From Tolypothrix sp. PCC 7910 (lineage in GTDB: Bacteria; Cyanobacteriota; Cyanobacteriia; Cyanobacteriales; Nostocaceae), in contig NZ_CP050440.1 in NCBI RefSeq assembly GCF_011769525.1, forward strand, positions 8,294,001-8,358,000: a stretch of DNA of 64,000 nt, read 5' to 3'. A program made the translations under genes and the position numbers. Each line of letters opens with the position of its first letter. Position 1 is the first letter of the stretch. This document shows positions 1 through 9,132 of the stretch, piece by piece. The notes below the pieces were generated by a model. That model saw only the letters and a program-made list of their open reading frames with translations. It did not search any database and was not told the DNA's origin.

Positions 1-1
1 G

Positions 2-496
2 TGGGTGGCTTGGAGAGCGAATAAAATTACCGACTATATGAAGCGGGTATTTACAGCCATCAAAGCTGTTAAAAAAGACTGTATAGTATCAGTAGCACCT
101 AATCCCCAACGTTTTTCTTATGATTTCTTTTTAGCAGACTGGCAGAAATGGGAACGCCTGGGATTGGTAGAAGATTTAGTCTTGCAAATCTACCGTGACG
201 ACCTAAGTCGTTTTATTCGTGAATTAGAATACCCAGAAGTCAAAGCTGCACGCAGCCATATTCCTGTGAGTATCGGCATTTTATCTGGGTTAAAAGGCAA
301 ATCTATATCCATGCAACAGATTCAAACCCAAGTGCAAAAAGTACGCGATCGCAATTTTGCCGGGGTCTCATTCTTCTTCTATGAAACCCTCTGGAACATG
401 AGTCAAGAAAAGCCTTTAGACCGCCAAACCAGCTTCGGGCAAATGTTCCCCACACGCACAGCTTACCCCAATTTGCTAGCGGGGTGGAAGCCGTAG
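2..496 (+). CDS. Glycosyl-hydrolase-like protein (GHL10/DUF187 type), C-terminal part
   Basis: The reading frame is open to the left edge, so only the C-terminal ~164 residues are visible. The segment reads like the end of a TIM-barrel family 10-like glycosyl hydrolase: it has a VSVAPNP strand, a following LVLQIYRDD strand and a late GVSFFFYETLW strand, typical of the cyanobacterial GHL10 (DUF187) group. These are predicted secreted or periplasmic carbohydrate-active enzymes; the substrate cannot be told. A GTG at position 5 could be misread as a start, but the homology-like core begins upstream. Family call is from recognition only, without alignment. Confidence 0.65.
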   Translation, partial: WVAWRANKITDYMKRVFTAIKAVKKDCIVSVAPNPQRFSYDFFLADWQKWERLGLVEDLVLQIYRDDLSRFIRELEYPEVKAARSHIPVSIGILSGLKGKSISMQQIQTQVQKVRDRNFAGVSFFFYETLWNMSQEKPLDRQTSFGQMFPTRTAYPNLLAGWKP

Positions 497-594
497 GGAA
501 TGGGGACTGGGGAATGGGGACTGGGGAATGGTAAGAAAAATTTCTCCTTATCCTCCTCATCCCCCTCATCCCCCTCATCCCCCTGATCTTCTTC
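497..594. repeat. G/C-skewed short tandem repeats between genes
   Basis: Reiterated GGGGACTGGGGAAT units are followed by reiterated CCTCATCCCC units. This is the short tandemly repeated repetitive (STRR) style common in intergenic DNA of filamentous cyanobacteria. It separates two convergent genes and makes spurious reading frames on the minus strand. Confidence 0.7.
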
Positions 595-2151
595 CTACCC
601 GCCGATGCCTAAACGCCCAGCCAAAGCTGGGGTTAAGGGCAAGAGGGTACTAATCATCAAAAAGAGTGCTAAAAGACCTAAACCGGCTCTGGCATCATCA
701 GGTTCGCTAATTTCATTCAGGCTGGGGCGTTCTAAATCCCGTTGTAAGAACAGAATTAAAATTGCCCAGTACATTGCTAAAGGATTAGCTAAGGATACGA
801 TACCTAGCAAAATTAAAGTTGCTAAACTAGCTCTACCTGCGGTTTTCCGCCCATAAATTGCTTGGACAATCCGGCCCCCATCTAATTGTCCGGCTGGCAT
901 GAGGTTTAAAGCGGTGACCACTAATCCCAGCCAGCCAATCACTACCAAAGGATGGACATTTACCAAAGGTGACTGTAGAGCTGAACCAAGAACAACTCGC
1001 GCCAAGGTACCTACTAAAATCGAGCCTTGGAAAAACTGATTTGGCACTTGAAATAAACTGCCTTGGTGAGACAGCAACAAACCAGCAATCAGCATTAACA
1101 AAGAAACAATTCCACCAGCCGCAGGCCCTGCCAAGGAAATATCAAATAGTACCGTGCGATTGGGCAATAATGACTCAAACCGTGTAATGGCACCAAAAGA
1201 GCCAATTTGCACAGCCGGGAGAAAGAAGGGCCAGCTAAGCCGCACATTGTAACGTTGCGCCATTACCCAATGACCAATTTCATGGGCTACCAGAATTGTT
1301 AATAGACCGATACCAATAGGTAAGGTTTCTGGTAAGCGTTGTATTTGTCCAAATAAATCAAAACTCAGCAGTATTCCCGCCGCTTCTAAACTAGTAGCAA
1401 TGGTTGCCAAGAACAGAATTGCTGCAAAAGCCTTTTGCGCCAACGTCATAGGACGCGGATCATTGCGACTAGGCAGAACAATCACCACAGGTCTGCCATC
1501 GGTATTCTCTACTAAAAATAAACGATAGCGATCGCCTATTCTTTCTTGCAAACTTGTACTCAGGCGATTGTGAACTTCCTGCGCTTCTCCCCGCAAATTA
1601 CCTTTAAAAATTGCTCCTTCCTGGTAGGCGATGGTTTCTGTAGCAAAAAATGTGTCAATCCCAAAAATGCCCTTAATGGCGTTTAAATCATCTTCGGGAA
1701 TTGTGAGTAGTTCAACTTTCAGTTCCGCAACACCTGCGGGAGGCTGGGAATTTTCTGTGGTATTGACTTCCGATGAAGCCTCCGCCGCCAGCCTTTGATT
1801 TGCCTTTTGTTTGAGTAGAGCATCTTGTCCAGCTGCGCGCAACTGCTTCCCTAAATAGATATACAATCCAGCAGAAGCCACCACCAAGAACAATATACCC
1901 ACTATGTTGATGTATATTCCGGCTGCAAACAAACCAAAAAACAACAGCCACGGAGCCATCAACACCACCGACTGTAACCAGGCAAAGATTCCCAGTTTAC
2001 CAAAAGGTCTGGCACGATAAAAGCCCCAACCTAAAATGGCGAAAGCTACCAGCACAATTGTCGCAACGATAGAAGTTTCCGATAGAGTAAACATCTCCAA
2101 ACCTTTGCTTTTGAGACCGAGCTGAGTAACAGTCCGGTATTGCAGATACAT
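595..2151 (-). CDS. Site-2 protease family protein (peptidase M50, EGY-like)
   Basis: Predicted intramembrane zinc metalloprotease. N-terminal membrane segments (about residues 20-100) lead to a soluble linker and cytosolic domain (about 125-230). The M50 core follows: HEIGH (HExxH zinc site) near residue 290 and NLMPAGQLDGG, carrying the third zinc ligand Asp, near residue 415. Hydrophobic helices continue to the C-terminus. The long soluble N-terminal domain before HExxH matches the plant/cyanobacterial EGY group rather than short RseP-type proteases, which carry a PDZ domain. The substrate is unknown; plant EGY proteins affect chloroplast development. The start at 2151 is an ATG; an alternative ATG lies at 2094. 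The gene is divergent from the MBL-fold gene. Confidence 0.88.
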   Translation of the reverse strand: MYLQYRTVTQLGLKSKGLEMFTLSETSIVATIVLVAFAILGWGFYRARPFGKLGIFAWLQSVVLMAPWLLFFGLFAAGIYINIVGILFLVVASAGLYIYLGKQLRAAGQDALLKQKANQRLAAEASSEVNTTENSQPPAGVAELKVELLTIPEDDLNAIKGIFGIDTFFATETIAYQEGAIFKGNLRGEAQEVHNRLSTSLQERIGDRYRLFLVENTDGRPVVIVLPSRNDPRPMTLAQKAFAAILFLATIATSLEAAGILLSFDLFGQIQRLPETLPIGIGLLTILVAHEIGHWVMAQRYNVRLSWPFFLPAVQIGSFGAITRFESLLPNRTVLFDISLAGPAAGGIVSLLMLIAGLLLSHQGSLFQVPNQFFQGSILVGTLARVVLGSALQSPLVNVHPLVVIGWLGLVVTALNLMPAGQLDGGRIVQAIYGRKTAGRASLATLILLGIVSLANPLAMYWAILILFLQRDLERPSLNEISEPDDARAGLGLLALFLMISTLLPLTPALAGRLGIGG

Positions 2152-2278
2152 TATTTAATCTATAACGCCGCCTGTGGCCGGGGTAAGGGTTAATCAGAGT
2201 TTCTTTCCCTTTCTCCCTGCTCCCCTGCTTCTTCAAAAACCCCCTCATAATAAAAGCAGGTATTATCTTCACTGTGCT

Positions 2279-3058
2279 ATGTACTTAACTTGGTTAGACA
2301 ACAATAGTTGGCTGATTGAAATCGCAGGTAAAAAAATCCTACTTGACCCCTGGCTAGTTGGTTCCTTAACTTTCGGTAATGTAGATTGGTTCTTTAAAGG
2401 CTCTCTATCTCAAGAACGCCCAATACCAGAAAAAATTGACCTGATTCTGCTGTCTCAGGGTTTGCCAGATCATACTCACCCGCCTACACTCCAGCAGCTT
2501 GACCGCACAATTCCCGTTGTGGCTTCGCCTAATGCAGCCAAAGTAGTGCAGGGGTTGGGATACAATTTTGTGACTGTCTTAACTCACAGTGAAGCCTTTA
2601 CATTAAATCATCAAGTAGAAATTAAAGCTATTCCCGGTTCTGTTGTGGGGCCGAATGCAGTTGAAAATGGTTATCTCCTCAAGGACTTGGAAAGTGGTTT
2701 TACCCTGTATTATGAGCCACATGGTACTCATTCCGCCGAATTAAAGCAGGCTGCGCCAGTAGATGTGATAATTACACCCATTGTTGACTTGACACTGCCT
2801 TTAGTGGGGCCAATTATCAAAGGGACAAACGGTGCTTTAGAAGTAGCCAAGTGGTTACAACCGCAGGTAATGCTACCTACAGCTGCAGGCAAAAATGTCA
2901 TCTTTGAAGGATTCCTACCTAAATTTCTTCAGGCTGTGGGGAGTGTGGCAGAATTTCGTTCTTTACTAGCAAAGAACAATCTCAGCACACAAGTAATTGA
3001 AGTATTACCAGGCGATCGCATTCAATTGCAATTACACAAACGCACCGTAGCTATTTAA
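2279..3058 (+). CDS. MBL-fold metallo-hydrolase-like protein
   Basis: Protein of 259 residues with the start of the metallo-beta-lactamase fold: MYLTWLDNNSW..., then ILLDPWLVGSL, then the loop LLSQGLPDHTHPPTL where a canonical enzyme has SHxHxDH. Only part of the zinc motif (DH, H) is kept at that loop, so metal binding may differ. The ATG at 2279 is preferred over an in-frame GTG at 2174, because the extra 35 residues would come from repeat-like, hydrophobic non-conserved DNA. It ends inside the convergent glycosyltransferase gene (8-bp overlap). Substrate unknown. Confidence 0.75.
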   Translation: MYLTWLDNNSWLIEIAGKKILLDPWLVGSLTFGNVDWFFKGSLSQERPIPEKIDLILLSQGLPDHTHPPTLQQLDRTIPVVASPNAAKVVQGLGYNFVTVLTHSEAFTLNHQVEIKAIPGSVVGPNAVENGYLLKDLESGFTLYYEPHGTHSAELKQAAPVDVIITPIVDLTLPLVGPIIKGTNGALEVAKWLQPQVMLPTAAGKNVIFEGFLPKFLQAVGSVAEFRSLLAKNNLSTQVIEVLPGDRIQLQLHKRTVAI

Positions 3059-4310
3059 CTTTTTTGCCAAATCCACTGGGAAGTTTTGCGGCTTTCACAG
3101 TGGTTTTATTCGCCACATCCTTAATCATTTGAATATGCTTCGGGAGTAAATCAGCCAAAGCATAACGTTCCAGCACAGTTTTACGGGCATTTGCACGAAT
3201 TTGCGCCATTTTGTCTGGATGATCTAATACTTCATCAATGCGGTCAGCTATTTTTTGCGGTGAGAAGAAGTCCACCAGCAAACCGTTTTTCCCATCTTTA
3301 ATAATTTCCGTCACAGGCCCAGTATCAGAACCCAAAACTAAGCATCCTGTGGACATGGCCTCAATCATCGACCAAGAAAGTACAAATGGTCTGGTTAAAT
3401 AAACATGGACAGATGATGCTTGAATTACTTGTAAATACTGGGCATAAGGCAAAGCGCCTGTAAAATGAACCCGTGATAAATCTAAGGGTAATTTTTTCAA
3501 CATCAGCTCTTTGTAAGTCATACCATCCGGTAAAGCTTTGCCATAGCAAACTCTGTCTGAGCCAACAATTACCACATGGCAATTCGGTCTTCTTTCCAGA
3601 ACATAAGCAATAGTTTCCATAAACTGCGGAAACCCGCGATATGGTTCCATCCCCCGTCCCACATAAGTGACAATTTCATCGACACCTGAGAGGTCAAGAT
3701 TAGGTAGTACCAGTTTAGCGTTGGGGTTAGGTTTAAAAAATTCTGTATCCACTCCATCGTGGAGAACAGAAATCTTGCTGTGAAACTCTGGGGGAAACTG
3801 GGATCTTTGCCAATAGGTTGGTGATAAACCGCGATCGCAAGTATATAGATCAATCAATATCGGTGAATTTTTTACCCGAATCCGCGCTACATCATCTACG
3901 CTGAGTGGGTCTGTGGGATCAAAATCTGCATCTGAGCCATAAGCATGGTAAAACCACTCAAAATAACAAATCAGCGGTGTATTGGGGAATGCATCTTTCA
4001 TAAATAAAGTTGGCCCCCAGCCAGAATGACCGCAAATTACATCCGGTACAAAGCCTTGTGCTTTGAGTTGTTCCGCCACCTTATAAACTGCTTGTCCATG
4101 CAAAACAGCATTTTCTAGAGATTGCACATAATGATGGGTTGTAGGATGGGCATTACGGCTAGGTTCAAAAATAACCTTATGGATACCCGGTAGAGTCACA
4201 TCTCGATTTTTTGTCCCAAAGACAACTTTATTATTAGGGTCTTGAGCGAGACTTAGTGCTATATGGCGGAACTGCGCCGGAAAGTTGTTATGAAGAAAGA
4301 GAAATCGCAT
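3051..4310 (-). CDS. Glycosyltransferase family 4 (GT-B fold)
   Basis: Protein of 419 residues. The N-terminus MRFLFLHNNFPAQF is the first beta strand and nucleotide-independent lobe typical of GT4. The C-terminal half has the activated-sugar domain: IVTYVGRGMEPYRGFPQF, and the donor-site segment SWSMIEAMSTGCLVLGSD with the downstream Glu (PVTEII), the E-x7-E pattern of retaining GT-B enzymes. It is cytoplasmic and probably acts in exopolysaccharide, lipopolysaccharide or glycolipid synthesis; donor and acceptor cannot be read. It is a lone gene, convergent with the MBL-fold gene. Its upstream region (4311-4429) is made of short tandem repeats. Confidence 0.87.
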   Translation of the reverse strand: MRFLFLHNNFPAQFRHIALSLAQDPNNKVVFGTKNRDVTLPGIHKVIFEPSRNAHPTTHHYVQSLENAVLHGQAVYKVAEQLKAQGFVPDVICGHSGWGPTLFMKDAFPNTPLICYFEWFYHAYGSDADFDPTDPLSVDDVARIRVKNSPILIDLYTCDRGLSPTYWQRSQFPPEFHSKISVLHDGVDTEFFKPNPNAKLVLPNLDLSGVDEIVTYVGRGMEPYRGFPQFMETIAYVLERRPNCHVVIVGSDRVCYGKALPDGMTYKELMLKKLPLDLSRVHFTGALPYAQYLQVIQASSVHVYLTRPFVLSWSMIEAMSTGCLVLGSDTGPVTEIIKDGKNGLLVDFFSPQKIADRIDEVLDHPDKMAQIRANARKTVLERYALADLLPKHIQMIKDVANKTTVKAAKLPSGFGKKVK

Positions 4311-4313
4311 ATT

Positions 4314-4429
4314 GGGAATGGGTAATGGGTAATGGGTAATAGGTAATGGGTAATGGAAGGGGAGAAATTCCCATTACCAAACACCAAACACCTAAACCAA
4401 ATGACAAATGACCAATGACAAATGACAAA
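4314..4429. repeat. Short tandem repeats (GGGTAAT and ATGACAA types)
   Basis: Two STRR blocks: reiterated GGGTAAT/AGGTAAT units around 4318-4355, and reiterated ACAAATGAC units around 4400-4430. They fill the whole gap between the glycosyltransferase and the PhnD-like gene. Confidence 0.7.
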
Positions 4430-5290
4430 CTAACTAACAATTAGCCGTACAGGTTTGGTTTGGAGTTGGGGAGTAATCAATTTTACTCGTTCAACTACAG
4501 AAATCATGTATTGGTAATCTGGGATTTTGCCATTGGGTACATACCCAACTTCTTGTGCTAATACTGAGGGAAAATCGCTCATGGCTTTGCGAATATACTC
4601 TTGGCGATTGCGTTCCACATTGGGGCCAATCAAAACTACGCCAGGTGGTACATAATGTGGGTCTGTGTAGAGTACACGAAATTGAGTTTGTGCTAACTGT
4701 GCTTTGTAGAGATTAAATTCTGCAATTGATACAGCACCAGCCGTAGCTTTACCTATGGCTACCCATTCCATCACGGTTTTGGGTGTGGGTGCAGAAAGTA
4801 CTTCAGCCAGTATCAAACCATAAAGATTGAACAGGGGGAAATAATATCCCGTTGCTGAACCAGCTTGACCTAAAGCCACTGTTTGACCTTGTAACTGTTT
4901 CAATTCAGTGATGGGGCTATCTTTGCGAACGACAAAAATCGAGCGCAGATTACTTACACCTACTAAAGGAAATATTGGCAAATATTGATAACGTGCGATC
5001 GCAATTGCGGCTAACCCTGGTGGCGCAAATACTAAAGACCATGCACGCGATTCCAAGCGCTCAATAGCTTTGTTTTCATTAAAAGCAGGTTCTAGTTTAA
5101 CGTGTGATTTAGTTTTTTCAGCTAAGTAGCGATTAAATTTTGCGTACTGGTCAATTATTTCTTCACCGCCACCGTAGCTAATACTACCAACTGTTAATGA
5201 GCCCGAAGGCTGCTGTTGTGATTGACATCCTTTTACTGCCAAAAACAGCATTTGTAACAGAAAAATTCGACGATATAATTTAATAGACAT
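4430..5290 (-). CDS. PhnD-like periplasmic substrate-binding lipoprotein
   Basis: 286 residues. A signal peptide with a lipobox-like LAVKGC (Cys near residue 22) suggests a membrane-anchored periplasmic lipoprotein. The body has the phosphate/phosphonate (PhnD) type II binding-protein layout: SLTVGSISYG, a SLVFAPPGLAAIAIARY segment, VVRKDSPI..LKQLQGQTVALG and GSATGYYFP. No permease or ATPase gene is adjacent. It lies divergent to a DUF3365 sensor and near a Ser/Thr kinase, so it may act as a ligand-sensing partner rather than a transporter part; that role is inference. Confidence 0.78.
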   Translation of the reverse strand: MSIKLYRRIFLLQMLFLAVKGCQSQQQPSGSLTVGSISYGGGEEIIDQYAKFNRYLAEKTKSHVKLEPAFNENKAIERLESRAWSLVFAPPGLAAIAIARYQYLPIFPLVGVSNLRSIFVVRKDSPITELKQLQGQTVALGQAGSATGYYFPLFNLYGLILAEVLSAPTPKTVMEWVAIGKATAGAVSIAEFNLYKAQLAQTQFRVLYTDPHYVPPGVVLIGPNVERNRQEYIRKAMSDFPSVLAQEVGYVPNGKIPDYQYMISVVERVKLITPQLQTKPVRLIVS

Positions 5291-5487
5291 TACGAATTTT
5301 GTTTATCAAGAAGTATTTAGATTTTTGGCTGAATTTCGCTAAATTCTAGCCATATAGTACTGTAAATTAATAATTGTTTACTTTTGAAGTATCTGCGATA
5401 AACCAGTTATAAGTAAAGCTAGAAGTAAGAATTAGTCGGCTTAACTTTAGGTTCTAATCTGTAAAATTTTGTATAGAAACAATAATT

Positions 5488-6399
5488 ATGCTTGACAAAT
5501 TAAAAAACTTAAAAATTGGTACTAAGTTTAATTTGCTTTTGATTATAGTTTTTATCATTAGCATTGTAGTCAGCGGTACCGTCTTATCAAGTGTACTGCA
5601 GCGGAGAGCGCAGAACGAAGTGACGGATAAGGCACTGATTCTCATTAAAACCATGACTTCAGTCAGAAAATACACACAGGATCGTGTTAATCCCTTACTA
5701 GCGCCTCGTCTGGAAACAGAACCAGTGTTTATCTCGGAAACAATACCAGCTTTCTCTGCGACAGAAGTATTTGAAAATTTGCGTAAGAATGAAGAATATA
5801 AAAATTTTCTTTATAAAGAAGCAACTCTTAATCCTACTAACTTACGCGATAAAGCTGATCCTTTTGAAGCTCAAATTGTAGAACGATTCCGTAACAATCC
5901 TAAGCTGCAAGAAATCTCAGATTTTCGGGATTTTCCTGAAGGTACAGTATTTTATATAGCGCGCCCTTTAGCAGTTACACAACAGAGTTGTTTACGATGC
6001 CATTCTACTCCCGATCAAGCACCTAAGAGCCAGTTAGCTACTTATGGTTCGACTAATGGCTTTAACTGGAAACTGAATGAAATTGTGGCTGCTCAAATTA
6101 TTTCTGTTCCTTCAGAAGAGGTGTTTAGTAATGCTCAACAAACTTGGATTTGGCTGATGGGGCTATTAATTATTGTCTTTGCTGTTGTCATTGTTCTGAT
6201 TAACTTTTTAATCAAAAAAACGGTGATCGAACGTATTAGAAGAATAGAAAAAATTGCTCAAAAAGTTAGTACAGGTGACATGGAATCTAGTTTCAATGAA
6301 GATTATAAAGATGAGATTGGTGGATTAGCAGCAGCATTTAATCGCATGAAATATAGCTTAAAAATAGCTATGGATATGCTGAATCAGCAAGGTCAGTAA
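5488..6399 (+). CDS. DUF3365 haem-type sensor with HAMP domain
   Basis: 303 residues: a short cytoplasmic N-terminus, TM1 about residues 15-37, a periplasmic DUF3365 (Tll0287-like) domain, TM2 about 212-236, then a HAMP linker ending KDEIGGLAAAFNRMK. The periplasmic domain holds CLRCH near residues 170-174, a CxxCH c-type haem attachment motif. No kinase or methyl-accepting domain follows the HAMP, so output must pass to another protein. It faces the convergent Ser/Thr kinase gene, with its stop 20 bp from the kinase stop. A redox- or gas-sensing role is inferred from the haem motif. Confidence 0.83.
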   Translation: MLDKLKNLKIGTKFNLLLIIVFIISIVVSGTVLSSVLQRRAQNEVTDKALILIKTMTSVRKYTQDRVNPLLAPRLETEPVFISETIPAFSATEVFENLRKNEEYKNFLYKEATLNPTNLRDKADPFEAQIVERFRNNPKLQEISDFRDFPEGTVFYIARPLAVTQQSCLRCHSTPDQAPKSQLATYGSTNGFNWKLNEIVAAQIISVPSEEVFSNAQQTWIWLMGLLIIVFAVVIVLINFLIKKTVIERIRRIEKIAQKVSTGDMESSFNEDYKDEIGGLAAAFNRMKYSLKIAMDMLNQQGQ

Positions 6400-6418
6400 C
6401 AAAGTAAATTACTCAACA

Positions 6419-7798
6419 TCAACAAAATAAACGCTGCTGAAATTCCAGCGATTTTTGGCGATCGGGAATTTGCGACGATAAAATATTAACTAGTTCTAAA
6501 GGTGTAATATTAGGGGAGGCTTTTATAGCTTTTTGCACCAGAAAAGAACCCATTGGCCCAATTAAATTTACTAGTTCTTGCTCGCATTTACGGACAAAAC
6601 TATCGCTAATGGTTGGTGTGCTTGTCTGAGGTGTATTCTTCGGCTGAGATTGAGATTGATTAGTAGTTTCTCGAAGAATTAATCTAGACTTCTCTTCAAA
6701 TTCAGTTTTCTGCTGTCCAGCAAGATGCTGGGTTAAATTTTCTATTACCTCTTGGTAGCTATTTGCTGATGCAGCGATTTTCCTCAATAAAGTTGGTGCG
6801 AGAGGCCCGACAAGTTCCAATAGCATATCTTCTAAGTGCTTGTGCTGTTCGGGACTCAGAACTGAGGCTGTTGGCTGCCCAAATGTATTTTGTTGTGACG
6901 ATAAAATTTGCGGTAGCTGGATCGCAGATAATGGCGGTTGCGTAAATTGATTTTCGATTTCTGTATCACTATTAATCTCGAGATTGCGTAACGCCTCTAG
7001 AACCTCGGCAGCAGATTGATAGCGTTCTTTAAAATGGTATAAAACCATCTTAGATAGCACGGCTGCTAAGCCAGGACTGACGTTAGCTTGATTTTCCCAA
7101 AGAATTTCTCCCGTGTTGGGATCTTCTTGAAGTTGTCTAGGATGCAAGCCAGTTAATGCTTGAATAGCAATAATTCCCAAAGAATAGATATCGCTATTAG
7201 GACGGGGTTTACCTTGTCCCTGTTCTGTAGACATGTATCCCGGTGTACCAATAGCAATTGTAGTTTCTACATGTCCTGTAATTGCTGTGCGTAATTGAGT
7301 TTGAATTTGCTTAACTGCGCCAAAGTCAATTAATACTAATTTAGAATCTGTCTGTCGTCTGATAATATTGTCTGGCTTGATATCTCGATGGATAACTTGG
7401 TGACCATGAACAAAGTCTAAAACACCTAAGATTTGTTGCAGAAGTTGCACAACTTGCTCCTCTGTCCAACGTCTACCAGGTAGCAGTTCTGCTTTCAAAG
7501 AATATCCCACAATGAATTCTTGCACCAGGAAGAACTCATGATTTTCTTCAAAGTAAGCTAAAAGCCGAGGTATTTGGTCATGATAACCCAGTTTTTCTAA
7601 GGTTTCTGCTTCGCTAGTAAATAACCGTCTAGCAGTGGTGAGAAATTCAGGATTTTGGGTAAAAGGTTTAAGATGCTTGACAACGCACCTAGGGGAACCT
7701 GGTCGATGAGTATCTTGTGCAATATAGGTTTGACCGAATCCTCCTCCTCCTAGAACTTGGAGGACTTGATAACGTCCGTCTAGTAAATTTCCTAACAT
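6419..7798 (-). CDS. Serine/threonine protein kinase (Hanks type)
   Basis: 459 residues, no transmembrane segment. Kinase domain about 1-270: glycine loop LGGGGFGQTY, VHGHQVIHRDIKPDN catalytic loop near residue 136, LIDFGAVKQ metal-binding motif near 157, and GTPGYMSTEQ activation-segment end. The C-terminal ~190 residues contain two related helical modules of unknown function (LLELVGPLAPTLLRKIA and LVNLIGPMGSFLVQKAI), found in many cyanobacterial kinases. All key catalytic residues are present. The neighbouring DUF3365 sensor and PhnD-like lipoprotein suggest a joint signalling unit. Confidence 0.9.
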   Translation of the reverse strand: MLGNLLDGRYQVLQVLGGGGFGQTYIAQDTHRPGSPRCVVKHLKPFTQNPEFLTTARRLFTSEAETLEKLGYHDQIPRLLAYFEENHEFFLVQEFIVGYSLKAELLPGRRWTEEQVVQLLQQILGVLDFVHGHQVIHRDIKPDNIIRRQTDSKLVLIDFGAVKQIQTQLRTAITGHVETTIAIGTPGYMSTEQGQGKPRPNSDIYSLGIIAIQALTGLHPRQLQEDPNTGEILWENQANVSPGLAAVLSKMVLYHFKERYQSAAEVLEALRNLEINSDTEIENQFTQPPLSAIQLPQILSSQQNTFGQPTASVLSPEQHKHLEDMLLELVGPLAPTLLRKIAASANSYQEVIENLTQHLAGQQKTEFEEKSRLILRETTNQSQSQPKNTPQTSTPTISDSFVRKCEQELVNLIGPMGSFLVQKAIKASPNITPLELVNILSSQIPDRQKSLEFQQRLFC

Positions 7799-9132
7799 AG
7801 TATGACTTGTCTAAGTCCTCACCTTAATCTTGACATAAGTACCACCTTAGGCAGCTCCTATCGAGCAAGAAGCCCCAGACTCGTATCGCTACCAAGTCAG
7901 TCAAAAATCAAAATCCAAATTTTTTGAGCTTTTAACCTTTTAGTTAGTTTTGTGATTTGTGTGCAATGGTAATAGTTCCATAAGAAAGAAACAATTATTA
8001 AATCACAAACTCTTAACGCTGGCTGTACATAGCTTTTACCTGCTGTGTACTTGTACTAACCTTTTTTTGAGTTTTCCCATGACGCGCATCCATATCATGA
8101 CCACAGACAAACACAAGCTGCCAGATGCTACGCCCATTTCAATCATGGTAACCTCAAAAATTTTAGAGTGCGATCGCGTATTTTTTGAAAATGCATCACT
8201 TTTAGTGCCGATCGTGTGCTGAATATATCTAAATACTCAGTTAATAAATATTATCCTATCTTATAAATTCAATCAATTATTCACTGATTAACTAAAATCA
8301 ATATTAGTTTTAGCCTCTCAGGCATAAATAAAATTACCCGTACCATTACATTTTTTATTTTATTCTCAGAAAAATATTGAATTGTTTTAGACGGCATTTT
8401 GAGATATTGCCTGGGATTTTAAATAAAAATTAATTAACTGATTATCTTAATAAATACTGTATTCAGTAAAATGTTTGACAGATTTATCCTCTAATAATTC
8501 ATAAATCTTAGCAAATGCTTTGGTATTAATTTTTTTAGCTATTACTGAAGTAAGGTTACCCTAACTGAATAATTATCCTCAAATTCCTGATTTACATGAT
8601 CTTAGAAAAAGCCAATTTTGCTTTATCAACTCTCACAAAATTATATTTTGTATTTTCAACCTCTATAAATCCTCTATAAATAAAGAGGTTTAGTTAGGAA
8701 TAAGCATTGCTCCTCGGCAGTCAGATGGTTACAATGGTAAAGAACAGTTACATAGGATATCTATACAGAAAAACTACTCAACATGATTGCAACTGCTGGC
8801 AAGTTGAAGTAATGACAACACCAAGCACTATTCTTTGTTGCAACTTAAGAAGCTGGTTTAGCAAATACTATTAAACTCTAACCAATTATTTGAGATAAAA
8901 GAGTATCTTATTGTACAAAAATCAATTACTAGTATAACTTGGCGTAAATAAAGATACCATTTTAAATATGCACAAGCTGTGATGTAAATAAATTTTAAAT
9001 GTTGCATCTTGAATTTATAGTTGTACTAATTTTATACAAATATAGTTCTGATATTTGTTAACCAAAATGCTTCTATAATTAGCATTCTATAAATTAGCTT
9101 GCTATATTGTACTAAATAACTATTCTGGTAAG
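7799..9132. other. AT-rich 1.3-kb gap with no convincing gene
   Basis: Very AT-rich DNA between the kinase and a membrane-protein gene. A short frame at 7959-8222 (87 codons) has no recognisable domain or convincing ribosome site, so it is not called. A small hairpin with CCTCTATAAA...AGAGG arms lies around 8668-8690. No tRNA or known RNA was recognised. It could hold promoters or an unannotated small RNA. Confidence 0.4.

Noticed and set aside
7959-8222. 87-codon frame on the plus strand
   Set aside because: No domain, no convincing ribosome site, AT-rich surroundings and a composition like random translation.
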